From positions 1 through 6,808 of the forward strand of contig JAGLDI010000072.1 in assembly GCA_023145655.1 (NCBI GenBank): a stretch of DNA of 6,808 nt, written 5' to 3'. The stretch comes from Desulfuromusa sp. GTDB taxonomy: Bacteria; Desulfobacterota; Desulfuromonadia; Desulfuromonadales; Geopsychrobacteraceae. The position numbers were made by a program, and so were the translations under genes. The notes beneath the pieces are model-generated. The model was not told where the DNA came from and ran no database searches. It worked only from the letters and a program-made list of their open reading frames with translations. Numbering within the stretch: the first letter of the stretch is position 1; every line of letters begins with the position of its first letter. Below are positions 1-6,808 of this stretch, piece by piece.

Positions 1-5
1 TCCCC

Positions 6-11
6 TATAAT
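6..11 (+). promoter_or_regulatory. Candidate -10 box of the fumarase promoter
   Basis: The hexamer TATAAT is a perfect match to the housekeeping sigma factor -10 consensus. It would place transcription start near base 18 and give a 5' leader of about 55 bases before the fumarase. The matching -35 box would lie left of the window, so only half of the promoter can be judged. One consensus hexamer can occur by chance, so the call is tentative. Confidence 0.4.
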
Positions 12-60
12 GCACGAGTTTTTATTCGTCATATGATCCACTATTCTATCCAATCGCTAT

Positions 61-66
61 AAGGAG
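61..66 (+). promoter_or_regulatory. Ribosome binding site of the fumarase
   Basis: AAGGAG lies seven bases before the ATG at 74, an almost ideal Shine-Dalgarno match and spacing. It fixes the start at 74 rather than at the next in-frame ATG (codon 10), and suggests efficient translation. The sites before the three other genes are weaker. Confidence 0.85.
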
Positions 67-73
67 TGAGAAG

Positions 74-1693
74 ATGCCAGATTTCAAGTATCAGGATCCA
101 ATGCCACTCGGTGCCGACACAACCAAGTATTCTAAGATTGAAGGTTCCGAGAAGTTTGTCAGTGTTGTCAATTTTGATGGACAAGATGTTCTTAAAGTTG
201 ACCCCCAGGCTCTGACAGTGTTGTCAAACGCTGCAATGCGGGATGTTTCTTTTTTGCTCCGCCCGGCTCACAACGATCAGGTTGCAAAAATTCTCAGTGA
301 CCCAGAAGCATCGGAGAACGACAAGGTCGTAGCAATGGCGTTTCTGCGCAATGCTGAAATTTCAGCCAATTTTGAACTGCCATTCTGCCAGGATACCGGC
401 ACTGCAACAGTCGTCGCTAAAAAAGGCCAACAGGTCTGGACCGGTGGCAACGATGCTGAACGGATTTCCGAGGGGGTATTCAAAACCTACACCGAAGAAA
501 ATCTACGTTACAGTCAGACTGTTGCCCTGGATATGTATCAAGAAAAGAACACCGGAACCAACTTGCCAGCACAGATTGATCTCTATGCAACAGAAGGTGA
601 TGCTTATAAATTTCTGTTTATTGCCAAAGGGGGTGGTTCTGCCAACAAAACCATGCTCTTTCAAGAGACCAAAGCGCTGCTGAATCCGGAAAAACTTGAG
701 GAATTCCTGCTGCAAAAGATGAAAACTATCGGCACCGCAGCCTGCCCTCCTTACCACCTGGCGTTTGTCATTGGTGGCACCTCGGCTGATGCCTGTTTGA
801 AGACGGTCAAACTGGCAACAGCACACTACCTTGATGAGCTGCCGACGGAAGGAAATGATCATGGTCAAGCCTTCCGCGATATTGAACTTGAAGCCAAAGT
901 TCTTAAAATGGCACAAGAGATAGGTATAGGGGCACAATTTGGCGGCAAATATTTTGCCCATGATGTCCGGATTATCCGCCTCCCACGCCATGGGGCTTCC
1001 TGCCCGGTTGGGATGGCTGTCTCCTGCTCTGCAGACCGCAATATCAAAGCGAAGATCACCAAAGATGGTCTTTTTCTGGAAGAGATGGATCGTAATCCTG
1101 GTCGTCTGATCCCAGATGAGCTTCGCAGCAAAAAAGGTCTCGGCACAGAAATCGATCTTGATCGGCCTCTCAGTGAAGTATTAGCTGATCTGACTAAATT
1201 GGAAGTCGGTGCTCCACTACGGCTGAAAGGGACCATCGTGGTTGGTCGTGATATCGCTCACTCCAAATTCAAGGAGATCCTTGACAGCGGCAAACCGCTA
1301 CCCGATTATCTTAAGAACCATCCGATCTATTATGCTGGTCCGGCTAAAACACCTGCGGGAAAAGCTTCCGGCTCCTTTGGCCCAACCACTGCAGGACGGA
1401 TGGACAGTTATGTTGACCTGCTTCAGGATAATGGTGGATCAATGATCATGATTGCCAAAGGAAATCGAAGCCAGCAAGTCACCGATGCCTGTGCCAAACA
1501 TGGTGGTTTCTATCTGGGATCAATTGGTGGTCCTGCTGCGGTTCTGGCCGAAGAAAATATCAAAAAAGTAGAATGTATCGACTTCCCCGAACTGGGAATG
1601 GAAGCTGTCTGGAAAATTGAAGTTGAAAACTTCCCGGCATTTATCCTGGTTGATGATAAAGGGAACGACTTCTTTAAGACCCTTGGCCTGTAA
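74..1693 (+). CDS. fumA: Class I (iron-sulfur) fumarate hydratase, single-chain FumA/FumB type
   Basis: This cytosolic enzyme interconverts fumarate and (S)-malate in the TCA cycle, or in the reductive branch during anaerobic growth. At 539 residues it is close to the roughly 548 of E. coli FumA. The N-terminal part (about 50-330) is the tartrate dehydratase alpha-type catalytic domain. The C-terminal part (about 335-530) is the beta-type domain, here fused in one chain. Three cysteines, C105 (in PFCQDTG), C224 (in TAACPPYH) and C318 (in AVSCSADRN), fall at the same numbers as the [4Fe-4S] ligands I recall for E. coli FumA. The beta domain carries YYAGPAKTP and GPTTAGRM (436-443), a conserved substrate-site region. 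The cluster type implies sensitivity to oxygen and superoxide. The start is set by AAGGAG at 61-66. A terminator follows within 25 bases, so the gene is probably monocistronic. FumA and FumB cannot be told apart here; tartrate dehydratase is less likely because of the fused architecture. Confidence 0.95.
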   Translation: MPDFKYQDPMPLGADTTKYSKIEGSEKFVSVVNFDGQDVLKVDPQALTVLSNAAMRDVSFLLRPAHNDQVAKILSDPEASENDKVVAMAFLRNAEISANFELPFCQDTGTATVVAKKGQQVWTGGNDAERISEGVFKTYTEENLRYSQTVALDMYQEKNTGTNLPAQIDLYATEGDAYKFLFIAKGGGSANKTMLFQETKALLNPEKLEEFLLQKMKTIGTAACPPYHLAFVIGGTSADACLKTVKLATAHYLDELPTEGNDHGQAFRDIELEAKVLKMAQEIGIGAQFGGKYFAHDVRIIRLPRHGASCPVGMAVSCSADRNIKAKITKDGLFLEEMDRNPGRLIPDELRSKKGLGTEIDLDRPLSEVLADLTKLEVGAPLRLKGTIVVGRDIAHSKFKEILDSGKPLPDYLKNHPIYYAGPAKTPAGKASGSFGPTTAGRMDSYVDLLQDNGGSMIMIAKGNRSQQVTDACAKHGGFYLGSIGGPAAVLAEENIKKVECIDFPELGMEAVWKIEVENFPAFILVDDKGNDFFKTLGL

Positions 1694-1717
1694 TCTAATT
1701 TTTCTCAATCCAGACCT

Positions 1718-1754
1718 GAAAAGCCCCGGATCTTTTTCCGGGGCTTTTCTTTTT
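1718..1754 (+). terminator. Intrinsic terminator after the fumarase
   Basis: GAAAAGCCCCGGA (1718-1730) pairs perfectly with TCCGGGGCTTTTC (1737-1749), a 13-bp stem with a six-base loop (TCTTTT, 1731-1736). Five T residues follow directly (1750-1754). It starts 24 bases past the fumarase stop and should separate it from the exporter gene. The upstream A-run is too short for a strong reverse-strand terminator. Confidence 0.93.
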
Positions 1755-1780
1755 GTCAAAAATGGGTGATTATCTATAGA
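1753..1780 (+). promoter_or_regulatory. Candidate promoter of the RND exporter gene
   Basis: TTGTCA (1753-1758; five of six matches to TTGACA) is followed after 16 bases by TATAGA (1775-1780; four of six matches to TATAAT). A promoter is expected here because a strong terminator lies just upstream and the exporter starts at 1843. It would give a leader of about 55 bases that contains the small hairpin at 1794-1809. The -10 match is mediocre, so this is only a candidate. Confidence 0.3.
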
Positions 1781-1793
1781 GAACTTTCCTTCG

Positions 1794-1809
1794 CCCTCCA
1801 GGTAGAGGG
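1794..1809 (+). other. Small hairpin in the exporter leader
   Basis: CCCTC (1794-1798) pairs with GAGGG (1805-1809) around a six-base loop, about 33 bases upstream of the exporter start. No T-run follows, so it is not a terminator. It could shape the mRNA leader, but a five-bp stem can arise by chance. Confidence 0.25.
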
Positions 1810-1842
1810 AATACGTTAAAAACAACCTTAAATGGAACTTCA

Positions 1843-4356
1843 ATGTATAAAAACACCATCAAATTCTATGAACGTACTGTTCTAAAACACCCGATCCTGA
1901 CAATTCTCCTGGTTCTTTCTTTCGTCATCGGGGTTGGCAGCTATGCCAGAGACTTTCGACTGGACGCTTCCGCCGACTCATTGCTCCTGGAAAATGATCA
2001 GGATCTTAAATATTTCCGTTCCATCAACGCAAATTATGGCAGCGCAGAGTTCCTGATCATCAGCTACTCACCAAAACAGGATCTTTATGCCGCCGAAACT
2101 TTGGATGATCTTCGCAAGCTCCGTGACAGCCTGCTAAAAATTGAGCGGGTTCAATCGGTGCTCAGTATTCTCGATGTCCCCCTGATCGATAGCCCCCGCC
2201 TGACCCTGGGTGATTTAAAAAATGGGGTTCGCACCCTGGAAACACCCGATATCGATATTGAACTTGTGCGTAAAGAATTCCACACCAGCCCATTTTATAA
2301 AAGCCTTCTGGTCAGTCCCGATGCCAAAACAACGGCCCTGCAGGTGATCTTTGAGAAGGACAAGACCTACCATTTATTGCTGCAGCAGAGAAATACCCTA
2401 CGAGAGAAACTCCTGACGACCCCACTCACGACAGCAGAAGCTGAACAGCTTGAGCAAGTCAGTAGATCATTTGATGCCTATAGCCGTGATCTTGCAGAAC
2501 TGGAAGCTCTCGATATTGCCGAAATCCGCAATATCATGAAGCAACACCAGAGCCATGGAGAACTATTCCTTGGCGGAGTCCCAATGATTGTCGCCGACAT
2601 GATCAGTTTTATCCGCCACGATCTGACATCTTTTGGCCTTGGAGTGCTGGTTTTTCTGGTTTCAATGTTGTTCCTGATCTTTCGTAACCCGCGTTGGGTT
2701 CTTCTACCAATGGTCTGTTGTTTCTCCTCAGTTTTATTCATGTTTGGATTTCTTGGGCTGGTCGGCTGGAAAGTAACGGTGGTTTCGTCCAACTTCACCT
2801 CATTATTATTGATCATCACCCTCTCCCTCTGTGTCCACCTGATTGTCCGCTACAATGAGCTGTATGATGAAATTCCTGGTGCTGATCAGGCCACCATGGT
2901 CAAAGAGATGGTTCGTAGTAAAGCAGTTCCCAGTATCTATACCGCACTGACGACCATCGTTGCCTTTGCTTCCTTACTGACCAGCGACATCCGCCCGGTT
3001 ATTGATTTTGGCTGGATGATGGCAATCGGTATCAGCTTTGCGCTACTCATTTCATTCGCCATTTTTCCAGCAGGGTTGATGCTTTATAAAAATCCGGTGA
3101 AGTTTTCACCACGCTTTGACATCACCGGAATTATCACCCGCACTTGTGCCCACTGGGTCGAATATCGGAGCAAAGCAACCCTGACACTTTTTGTCGTTCT
3201 GGCTATCGTAAGTATTACCGGGATTTCTAAATTAACGGTGGAAAATCGTTTCATTGATTATTTCAAACCAACCACAGAAATTTATCAGGGGATGGAACTC
3301 ATTGACCGGCAGCTCGGTGGCACCACCCCGCTGGAGGTCATCATCGATGCCGATCCTGACTTTTTTACAGATAAAGCTCAAGAGGATGCTTTTGCTGAAG
3401 ATGATCCTTTTGAAGATGATTTTTTTGCTGAAGAGGAAACTGAGGCGGGTCTTTCCGGTAGCAGTTACTGGTATAACAGTTACCAGATCGACACCCTGAA
3501 GCAAATTCATAGCTACCTTGATGAGCTACCAGAAACCGGCAAAGTGTTGTCTATGGCAACCACCATGACAATGATGCAGCAGCTGAATGAGGATCGCCCT
3601 CTGGACAACATCTCTCTGGCGGTTATCCACAAAAAACTTCCGGAAAGCATCAAGGAAGCACTCTTCCGTCCCTATATGACTGAAGATGGCAATCAGATAC
3701 GCTTCTCCTTACGGGTGATCGATTCCAATCCAGATCTGCGCCGGGATTTGTTGTTAAAGAAAATTCGTCTCGATCTGACTGAAAAACTGGATATAAAACC
3801 TGAACAAATCCACCTGACCGGGATGTTTGTCCTTTATAACAATGTCCTGCAAAGTCTGTTCAGTTCGCAAATCATGACCATTGGCGTGGTTTTTCTCGTC
3901 ATTATGGCGATGTTCATTATCCAGTTCCGCTCCTTGCGCCTGGCGATCATTTCCATCATCCCCAACCTGCTATCTGCAGGTATGGTTCTCGGCTTGATGG
4001 GCTGGATGAATATCCCGCTGGATATTATGACTATTACAATTGCAGCTATTACTATCGGTATTGCCGTTGATGATACAATTCACTACGTCCACCGTTTCAA
4101 CGAAGAAATTGCTGTTGATGGTGATTATCTTGCAGCGATGAAGCGCTGTCATGACAGTGTCGGGCGAGCGATGTACTACACCTCCATAACTATTATCATC
4201 GGCTTTTCAATTCTCACGCTGTCAAATTTTATTCCAACCATCTACTTTGGCCTCTTCACCGGCTTAGCCATGTTGATTGCCATGTTTGCCAATTTAACCC
4301 TGCTGGCATTACTGCTGATTCACTGGAAACCACGCAAAAAGAATGAGATTAAATGA
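1843..4356 (+). CDS. RND-superfamily exporter, MMPL/COG1033-like inner-membrane protein
   Basis: This 837-residue polytopic protein has the duplicated RND layout. TM1 is at about 18-35, followed by a large periplasmic loop (36-262) with a long helical, possibly coiled-coil segment (about 177-235). A five-helix block spans about 263-415, TM7 is at about 445-463, a second periplasmic loop runs 464-676, and a final five-helix block spans about 677-830. The tail is basic (KPRKKNEIK). The second half holds the RND/SSD signature GIAVDDTIHYVHRF (739-752) with D743 and D744. The matching place in the first half reads SLCVHLIVRY (328-337) without acidic residues. An acidic insertion fills 506-534. The family uses proton motive force to move lipids or other hydrophobic compounds; the substrate here is unknown. 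No adaptor or outer-membrane partner is encoded nearby. HpnN-type hopanoid transporters are related in layout, but no hopanoid genes are seen. The start has only a weak GGAA site (1834-1837). Confidence 0.88.
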   Translation: MYKNTIKFYERTVLKHPILTILLVLSFVIGVGSYARDFRLDASADSLLLENDQDLKYFRSINANYGSAEFLIISYSPKQDLYAAETLDDLRKLRDSLLKIERVQSVLSILDVPLIDSPRLTLGDLKNGVRTLETPDIDIELVRKEFHTSPFYKSLLVSPDAKTTALQVIFEKDKTYHLLLQQRNTLREKLLTTPLTTAEAEQLEQVSRSFDAYSRDLAELEALDIAEIRNIMKQHQSHGELFLGGVPMIVADMISFIRHDLTSFGLGVLVFLVSMLFLIFRNPRWVLLPMVCCFSSVLFMFGFLGLVGWKVTVVSSNFTSLLLIITLSLCVHLIVRYNELYDEIPGADQATMVKEMVRSKAVPSIYTALTTIVAFASLLTSDIRPVIDFGWMMAIGISFALLISFAIFPAGLMLYKNPVKFSPRFDITGIITRTCAHWVEYRSKATLTLFVVLAIVSITGISKLTVENRFIDYFKPTTEIYQGMELIDRQLGGTTPLEVIIDADPDFFTDKAQEDAFAEDDPFEDDFFAEEETEAGLSGSSYWYNSYQIDTLKQIHSYLDELPETGKVLSMATTMTMMQQLNEDRPLDNISLAVIHKKLPESIKEALFRPYMTEDGNQIRFSLRVIDSNPDLRRDLLLKKIRLDLTEKLDIKPEQIHLTGMFVLYNNVLQSLFSSQIMTIGVVFLVIMAMFIIQFRSLRLAIISIIPNLLSAGMVLGLMGWMNIPLDIMTITIAAITIGIAVDDTIHYVHRFNEEIAVDGDYLAAMKRCHDSVGRAMYYTSITIIIGFSILTLSNFIPTIYFGLFTGLAMLIAMFANLTLLALLLIHWKPRKKNEIK
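3390..3434 (+). repeat. Short in-frame direct repeat within the exporter gene
   Basis: TTTTGCTGAAGA occurs at 3390-3401 and again at 3423-3434, a 33-base (11-codon) period, with a related TTTTGAAGATGAT between them (3408-3420). The copies encode the acidic-aromatic modules FAEDD, FEDD and FAEEE in the second periplasmic loop. The pattern suggests local duplication or slippage that built an acidic low-complexity insertion. Confidence 0.6.
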
Positions 4357-4362
4357 AATAAC

Positions 4363-4377
4363 TGGCACTCAATTGGT
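4363..4377 (+). promoter_or_regulatory. Candidate promoter of the helicase gene, sigma-54-like
   Basis: TGGCAC (4363-4368) matches the -24 element of sigma-54 promoters. The -12 position, ten bases after the GG, reads GT instead of the conserved GC (4376-4377). The element lies just past the exporter stop and 79 bases upstream of the helicase start. A sigma-70 reading is also possible: CTGGCA (4362-4367), 18 bases, then TATTGT (4386-4391), each four of six matches. Neither is strong enough to assign the sigma factor. Confidence 0.22.
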
Positions 4378-4413
4378 AAATAGGCTATTGTGCGCGTCTT
4401 TTCTCAAAATCTG

Positions 4414-4428
4414 ACCTGATTTTCAGGT
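4414..4428 (+). other. Small hairpin in the helicase leader
   Basis: ACCTGA (4414-4419) pairs perfectly with TCAGGT (4423-4428) around a three-base TTT loop. It ends 27 bases before the helicase ATG and lacks a T-run, so it is not an intrinsic terminator. It may be a leader structure or an operator-like dyad. Confidence 0.35.
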
Positions 4429-4455
4429 TCAACTTAAAATATCAACAGGAAATTT

Positions 4456-6213
4456 ATGTCTGAAGAAAACAGTCCCGCGTTTAAAGATTTCGCCCTGGCC
4501 CCAGCCATTTTAAAAGTTATTGATGAGGTTGGCTATGAAACCCCATCACCGATCCAGGCGCGTAGCATTGCACCACTATTGGAAGGTCGTGATCTGCTGG
4601 GTCAGGCACAAACAGGCACCGGAAAAACAGCAGCGTTCTCTCTCCCATTACTGAGTCGTCTCAATCCGAAATTAAAAGCCCCACAGATTCTGGTTCTGAC
4701 TCCGACCCGGGAATTGGCACTACAAGTTGCCGAAGCAATGCAGACTTATGCCCGACATCTCAAAGGGTTTCAGGTATTACCAGTCTACGGCGGTCAAAAT
4801 ATGGGACAGCAGTTACGCCAGCTACAGCGTGGCGTTCAAGCTGTTGTCGGCACCCCTGGACGAATTCAGGATCATCTGCGGCGTGGGACTCTTAAGCTCG
4901 ATAAATTGAGTTGTATCGTTATTGATGAAGCCGACGAAATGTTAAAAATGGGCTTTATTGATGATGTTGATCAAATTCTTGGATATGCACCAGAACAACG
5001 TCAAACAGCTCTATTTTCTGCAACAATGCCCAAAGAGGTTATGAAAGTTGCCCGCAAGCACTTGAACGATCCGATTGAGATCAAAATCAAAAGCAAAACT
5101 TCGACTGTTGAGACAATTTCTCAGCGCTTCTGGCAGGTCAAAGGATTACATAAACTGGATGCCCTGACCCGGATATTGGAAGCAGAAGAGATCGATGGCA
5201 TGCTGATCTTTGTCCGCACCAAAATCGCCACTGTAGAATTAGCAGAAAAACTTGAGGCACGCGGTTTTTCCAGTGCCGCATTGAACGGTGACATGACCCA
5301 GATGCTGCGGGAAAAAACTGTCGAACAGTTAAAAAATGGTTCTCTTGATATTGTTGTCGCCACTGACGTTGCTGCCCGTGGCCTCGATGTCAAACGGATC
5401 AGTCATGTCGTCAACTATGACATCCCTTATGACACGGAATCCTATATTCACCGGATTGGTCGAACCGGGCGCGCTGGACGCGAAGGGAAAGCAATCCTTT
5501 TTGTTGCTCCACGCGAAAGAAGAATGCTCGCTGCCATAGAAAGAGCGACCCGACAGCCAATTAAAGCGATGGCACTACCGAGCCGTAAAGATATTACCAA
5601 TCGTCGCATCAGCCAGTTTAAAGAGCAGATTTCCAGCGCGATGGAATCTGAAGATCTTGAGTTTTTTGAAGAATTGATTGACGCATACCAAAGCGAATAT
5701 GATATCGGCCACCGCAAGATTGCTGCCACCCTTGTCTATCTGCTACAAAAAGAGCGTCCCCTTAATCCAGAGGAGGCCTTTGTCGAAGAAGTCAAGGTCG
5801 AGCGTCCAGAGCGAAGTGCCTCTCCAAGACGCGAAAGAAAAACCGGTGATGATCAAATGCAAACCTATCGGATTGAGGTGGGTCGAAAACATGGGGTGGA
5901 ACCGGGAAATATTGTTGGTGCCATCAGCAACGAAGGCAAAATTAACAGTCGTGATATCGGCAGGATTCGTCTCTTTGATCAGTTCAGCCTGGTCGATTTA
6001 CCAAAAAATCTATCTCAGGATGTTTTGCATAAATTGAAAGGGGTCTGGGTGTGTGATGAACAGTTGCAGATCAGTCCTGATGCAGGCTCATATAAACCCT
6101 CCGCAACCGATTTCTCCAAGCGGAAAAAGTTTGGTAAAGGGAATTCTGGATTTAAAAAATTTGGTTCCCGTACCCAGAAACCGACAGCAAGCCGGCGGCA
6201 GAGAGATAAGTAG
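4456..6213 (+). CDS. deaD: DEAD-box ATP-dependent RNA helicase, DeaD/CsdA type
   Basis: This 585-residue cytosolic helicase unwinds short RNA duplexes using ATP. Its family acts in ribosome assembly, mRNA decay and cold adaptation. All core motifs are present: Q motif with F9 and Q34, motif I AQTGTGKT (51-58), PTRELA (83-88), TPGR (133-136), DEAD (157-160), SAT (188-190), LIFVRTK (from 250), ATDVAARGLD (302-311) and HRIGRTGR (332-339). A helical segment at about 370-440 matches the CsdA dimerisation region. Residues 468-541 form a DbpA-like RNA-binding domain (YRIEVGRKHGVEPGNIVGAI), which separates it from RhlE and SrmB. The tail (about 550-585) is Lys/Arg-rich with Gly and Phe, typical of nonspecific RNA binding. 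It is somewhat shorter than E. coli CsdA (about 629), mainly in the tail. AGGA at 4447-4450, five bases before ATG, supports the start. DbpA itself is less likely given the length and the dimerisation segment. Confidence 0.94.
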   Translation: MSEENSPAFKDFALAPAILKVIDEVGYETPSPIQARSIAPLLEGRDLLGQAQTGTGKTAAFSLPLLSRLNPKLKAPQILVLTPTRELALQVAEAMQTYARHLKGFQVLPVYGGQNMGQQLRQLQRGVQAVVGTPGRIQDHLRRGTLKLDKLSCIVIDEADEMLKMGFIDDVDQILGYAPEQRQTALFSATMPKEVMKVARKHLNDPIEIKIKSKTSTVETISQRFWQVKGLHKLDALTRILEAEEIDGMLIFVRTKIATVELAEKLEARGFSSAALNGDMTQMLREKTVEQLKNGSLDIVVATDVAARGLDVKRISHVVNYDIPYDTESYIHRIGRTGRAGREGKAILFVAPRERRMLAAIERATRQPIKAMALPSRKDITNRRISQFKEQISSAMESEDLEFFEELIDAYQSEYDIGHRKIAATLVYLLQKERPLNPEEAFVEEVKVERPERSASPRRERKTGDDQMQTYRIEVGRKHGVEPGNIVGAISNEGKINSRDIGRIRLFDQFSLVDLPKNLSQDVLHKLKGVWVCDEQLQISPDAGSYKPSATDFSKRKKFGKGNSGFKKFGSRTQKPTASRRQRDK

Positions 6214-6228
6214 ACGACATACTCGTCT
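6212..6228 (+). other. Hairpin overlapping the helicase stop codon
   Basis: AGACGA (6212-6217) pairs perfectly with TCGTCT (6223-6228) around the five-base loop CATAC. It begins inside the TAG stop codon of the helicase and is followed by TTGTT, an interrupted T-run. It could be a weak first terminator or an mRNA 3'-end stabiliser ahead of the strong terminator at 6270-6299. Confidence 0.35.
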
Positions 6229-6269
6229 TTGTTCAGCAACTATCAAAGGCAAAATCATTTTTCAGAAGT

Positions 6270-6299
6270 AAAAAACCCGCCCTTTGGACGGGTTTTTTT
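6270..6299 (+). terminator. Intrinsic terminator between the helicase and the mutase
   Basis: AAAAAACCCG (6270-6279) pairs with CGGGTTTTTT (6289-6298). The inner CC (6281-6282) pairs with GG (6286-6287) past one C/A mismatch, and the loop is TTT. Seven T residues (6293-6299) form the tail. The A-run on the left could also give termination on the reverse strand. It ends 15 bases before the next start codon, leaving no room for a promoter in between, so it may act as an attenuator for the mutase as well as the end of the helicase transcript. Confidence 0.9.
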
Positions 6300-6301
6300 G
6301 T

Positions 6302-6307
6302 AAAAGG
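6302..6307 (+). promoter_or_regulatory. Ribosome binding site of the mutase
   Basis: AAAAGG lies seven bases before the ATG at 6315 and follows the terminator T-run almost directly. It is a moderate Shine-Dalgarno match with good spacing. The reading frame is open upstream into the helicase, but offers no other credible start between 6213 and 6315, so this site decides the start. Confidence 0.6.
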
Positions 6308-6314
6308 TTATTCA

Positions 6315-6808
6315 ATGGAAAAGTGGCTGAAGTTACAAAATGGAAGTGATATCCGCGGTGTGGCAATTACGGGAGTTGCAGGACAACCGGTCACACTGCA
6401 TGATCCTATTGTCCGTTCTATAGGCTTCGCTTTCGCCCAGTGGCTTTCAGAACGGCTTGAGAAACCGATTGATCAACTAAAAATTTCAGTCGGTCACGAT
6501 TCACGTCTTTCTGCCAACCAGATCAAAACCTCCATTTTTCAGGGATTAACAACAGCAGGAGCAATGGGTTTCGACTGCGGACTGGCCTCTACTCCGGCGA
6601 TGTTCATGTCAACCGTATTTGAAAATCACAACTACGATGGTTCAATGATGCTGACCGCCAGCCACCTGCCATTCAATCGTAACGGGGTGAAGTTTTTCAT
6701 CTGTGAAGGGGGGCTGGAAAAAGAGGAGATCAGCAAAATTCTCACTATGGCCGCTAAGGTTGAAGAACTTTCAGAAGGACCCACTGGCAATACAACACCT
6801 GTCAATCT
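6315..6808 (+). CDS. Phosphomannomutase/phosphoglucomutase-family enzyme, N-terminal part, cut by the window edge
   Basis: The visible 164 codons run without a stop to the right edge and cover domain I of the alpha-D-phosphohexomutase superfamily. These cytosolic Mg-dependent enzymes move phosphate between C1 and C6 of hexose phosphates, feeding polysaccharide, LPS or glycogen synthesis. Visible landmarks are QNGSDIRGVA (8-17), the family's N-terminal (S/D)IRG element; GHDSRLS (60-66); ASTPAMF (91-97); and the catalytic loop TASHLPFNRNGVKFF (114-128), in which S116 is the expected phosphoserine. The loop has Leu where the usual motif is TASHNP. From memory, this LP form together with QNGSDIRG resembles a bacterial/plant subgroup distinct from AlgC/ManB and GlmM. 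The substrate cannot be decided from this fragment because the sugar-binding and phosphate-binding loops lie outside the window. It begins 15 bases after a terminator. Confidence 0.88.
   Translation, partial: MEKWLKLQNGSDIRGVAITGVAGQPVTLHDPIVRSIGFAFAQWLSERLEKPIDQLKISVGHDSRLSANQIKTSIFQGLTTAGAMGFDCGLASTPAMFMSTVFENHNYDGSMMLTASHLPFNRNGVKFFICEGGLEKEEISKILTMAAKVEELSEGPTGNTTPVN

Noticed and set aside
29..36. Eight-base palindrome TCATATGA upstream of the fumarase, as a possible operator
   Set aside because: It is short and AT-rich, without a longer flanking dyad or a second copy, so it cannot be separated from chance.
503..991. A 162-codon open frame on the minus strand inside the fumarase gene
   Set aside because: It lies wholly antisense to a clearly conserved enzyme, has no recognisable domain or ribosome site, and is the kind of frame that arises by chance opposite a coding region.
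1832..1885. An ATG at 1832 starting a short out-of-frame reading frame across the exporter start, as a possible leader peptide
   Set aside because: It has no ribosome site of its own, gives only 17 codons with no regulatory codon run, and is best explained by chance.
5121..5729. Two minus-strand open frames of 90 and 93 codons opposite the helicase core
   Set aside because: They mirror the conserved helicase motifs and have low-complexity Ser/Arg/Ala translations with no domain, so they are shadows.
1..6808. The idea that the window encodes a new multi-gene system such as a defence island, biosynthetic cluster or mobile element
   Set aside because: All four genes belong to known families, functions are unrelated, terminators split the transcription units, and no repeats, integrase, transposase, toxin-antitoxin pair or unknown conserved ORF is present.

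Overview
The window reads as a chromosomal housekeeping segment with four co-oriented (+) protein genes. They encode a class I fumarase, an RND-superfamily (MMPL-type) inner-membrane exporter, a DeaD/CsdA-type DEAD-box RNA helicase, and the first 164 codons of a phosphomannomutase/phosphoglucomutase-family enzyme cut by the right edge. Base composition looks balanced, somewhat below 50% GC by eye. All genes use ATG starts and bacterial gene grammar. The single-chain iron-sulfur fumarase, the COG1033-like exporter and the sequence style would fit an anaerobic or facultative Gram-negative, for example the Desulfuromonas/Geobacter group. That placement is an impression from memory, not a demonstrated result.

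Layout. Bases 1-73 are a leader with a perfect TATAAT and a strong Shine-Dalgarno site. The fumarase (74-1693) is followed by a strong intrinsic terminator (1718-1754), so it looks like a single transcription unit. A 149-base gap with a candidate promoter and a small hairpin leads to the exporter (1843-4356). A 99-base gap with a sigma-54-like element and a second small hairpin leads to the helicase (4456-6213). A 101-base gap holds a hairpin over the helicase stop codon and a strong intrinsic terminator (6270-6299) that ends only 15 bases before the mutase start (6315). No stretch longer than 300 bases lacks a gene, and I see no RNA gene, mobile element, CRISPR array or attachment site.

The genes do not form an obvious pathway. 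Central carbon metabolism (fumarase), envelope export (RND protein), RNA remodelling (helicase) and sugar-phosphate metabolism (mutase) are separated by terminators or by gaps large enough for promoters. I found no convincing undescribed system. The points most worth a second look are the promoter-less position of the mutase behind a terminator, the variant catalytic loop of that mutase, the acidic repeat-built insertion in the exporter, and the loss of the acidic relay pair in one half of the exporter.
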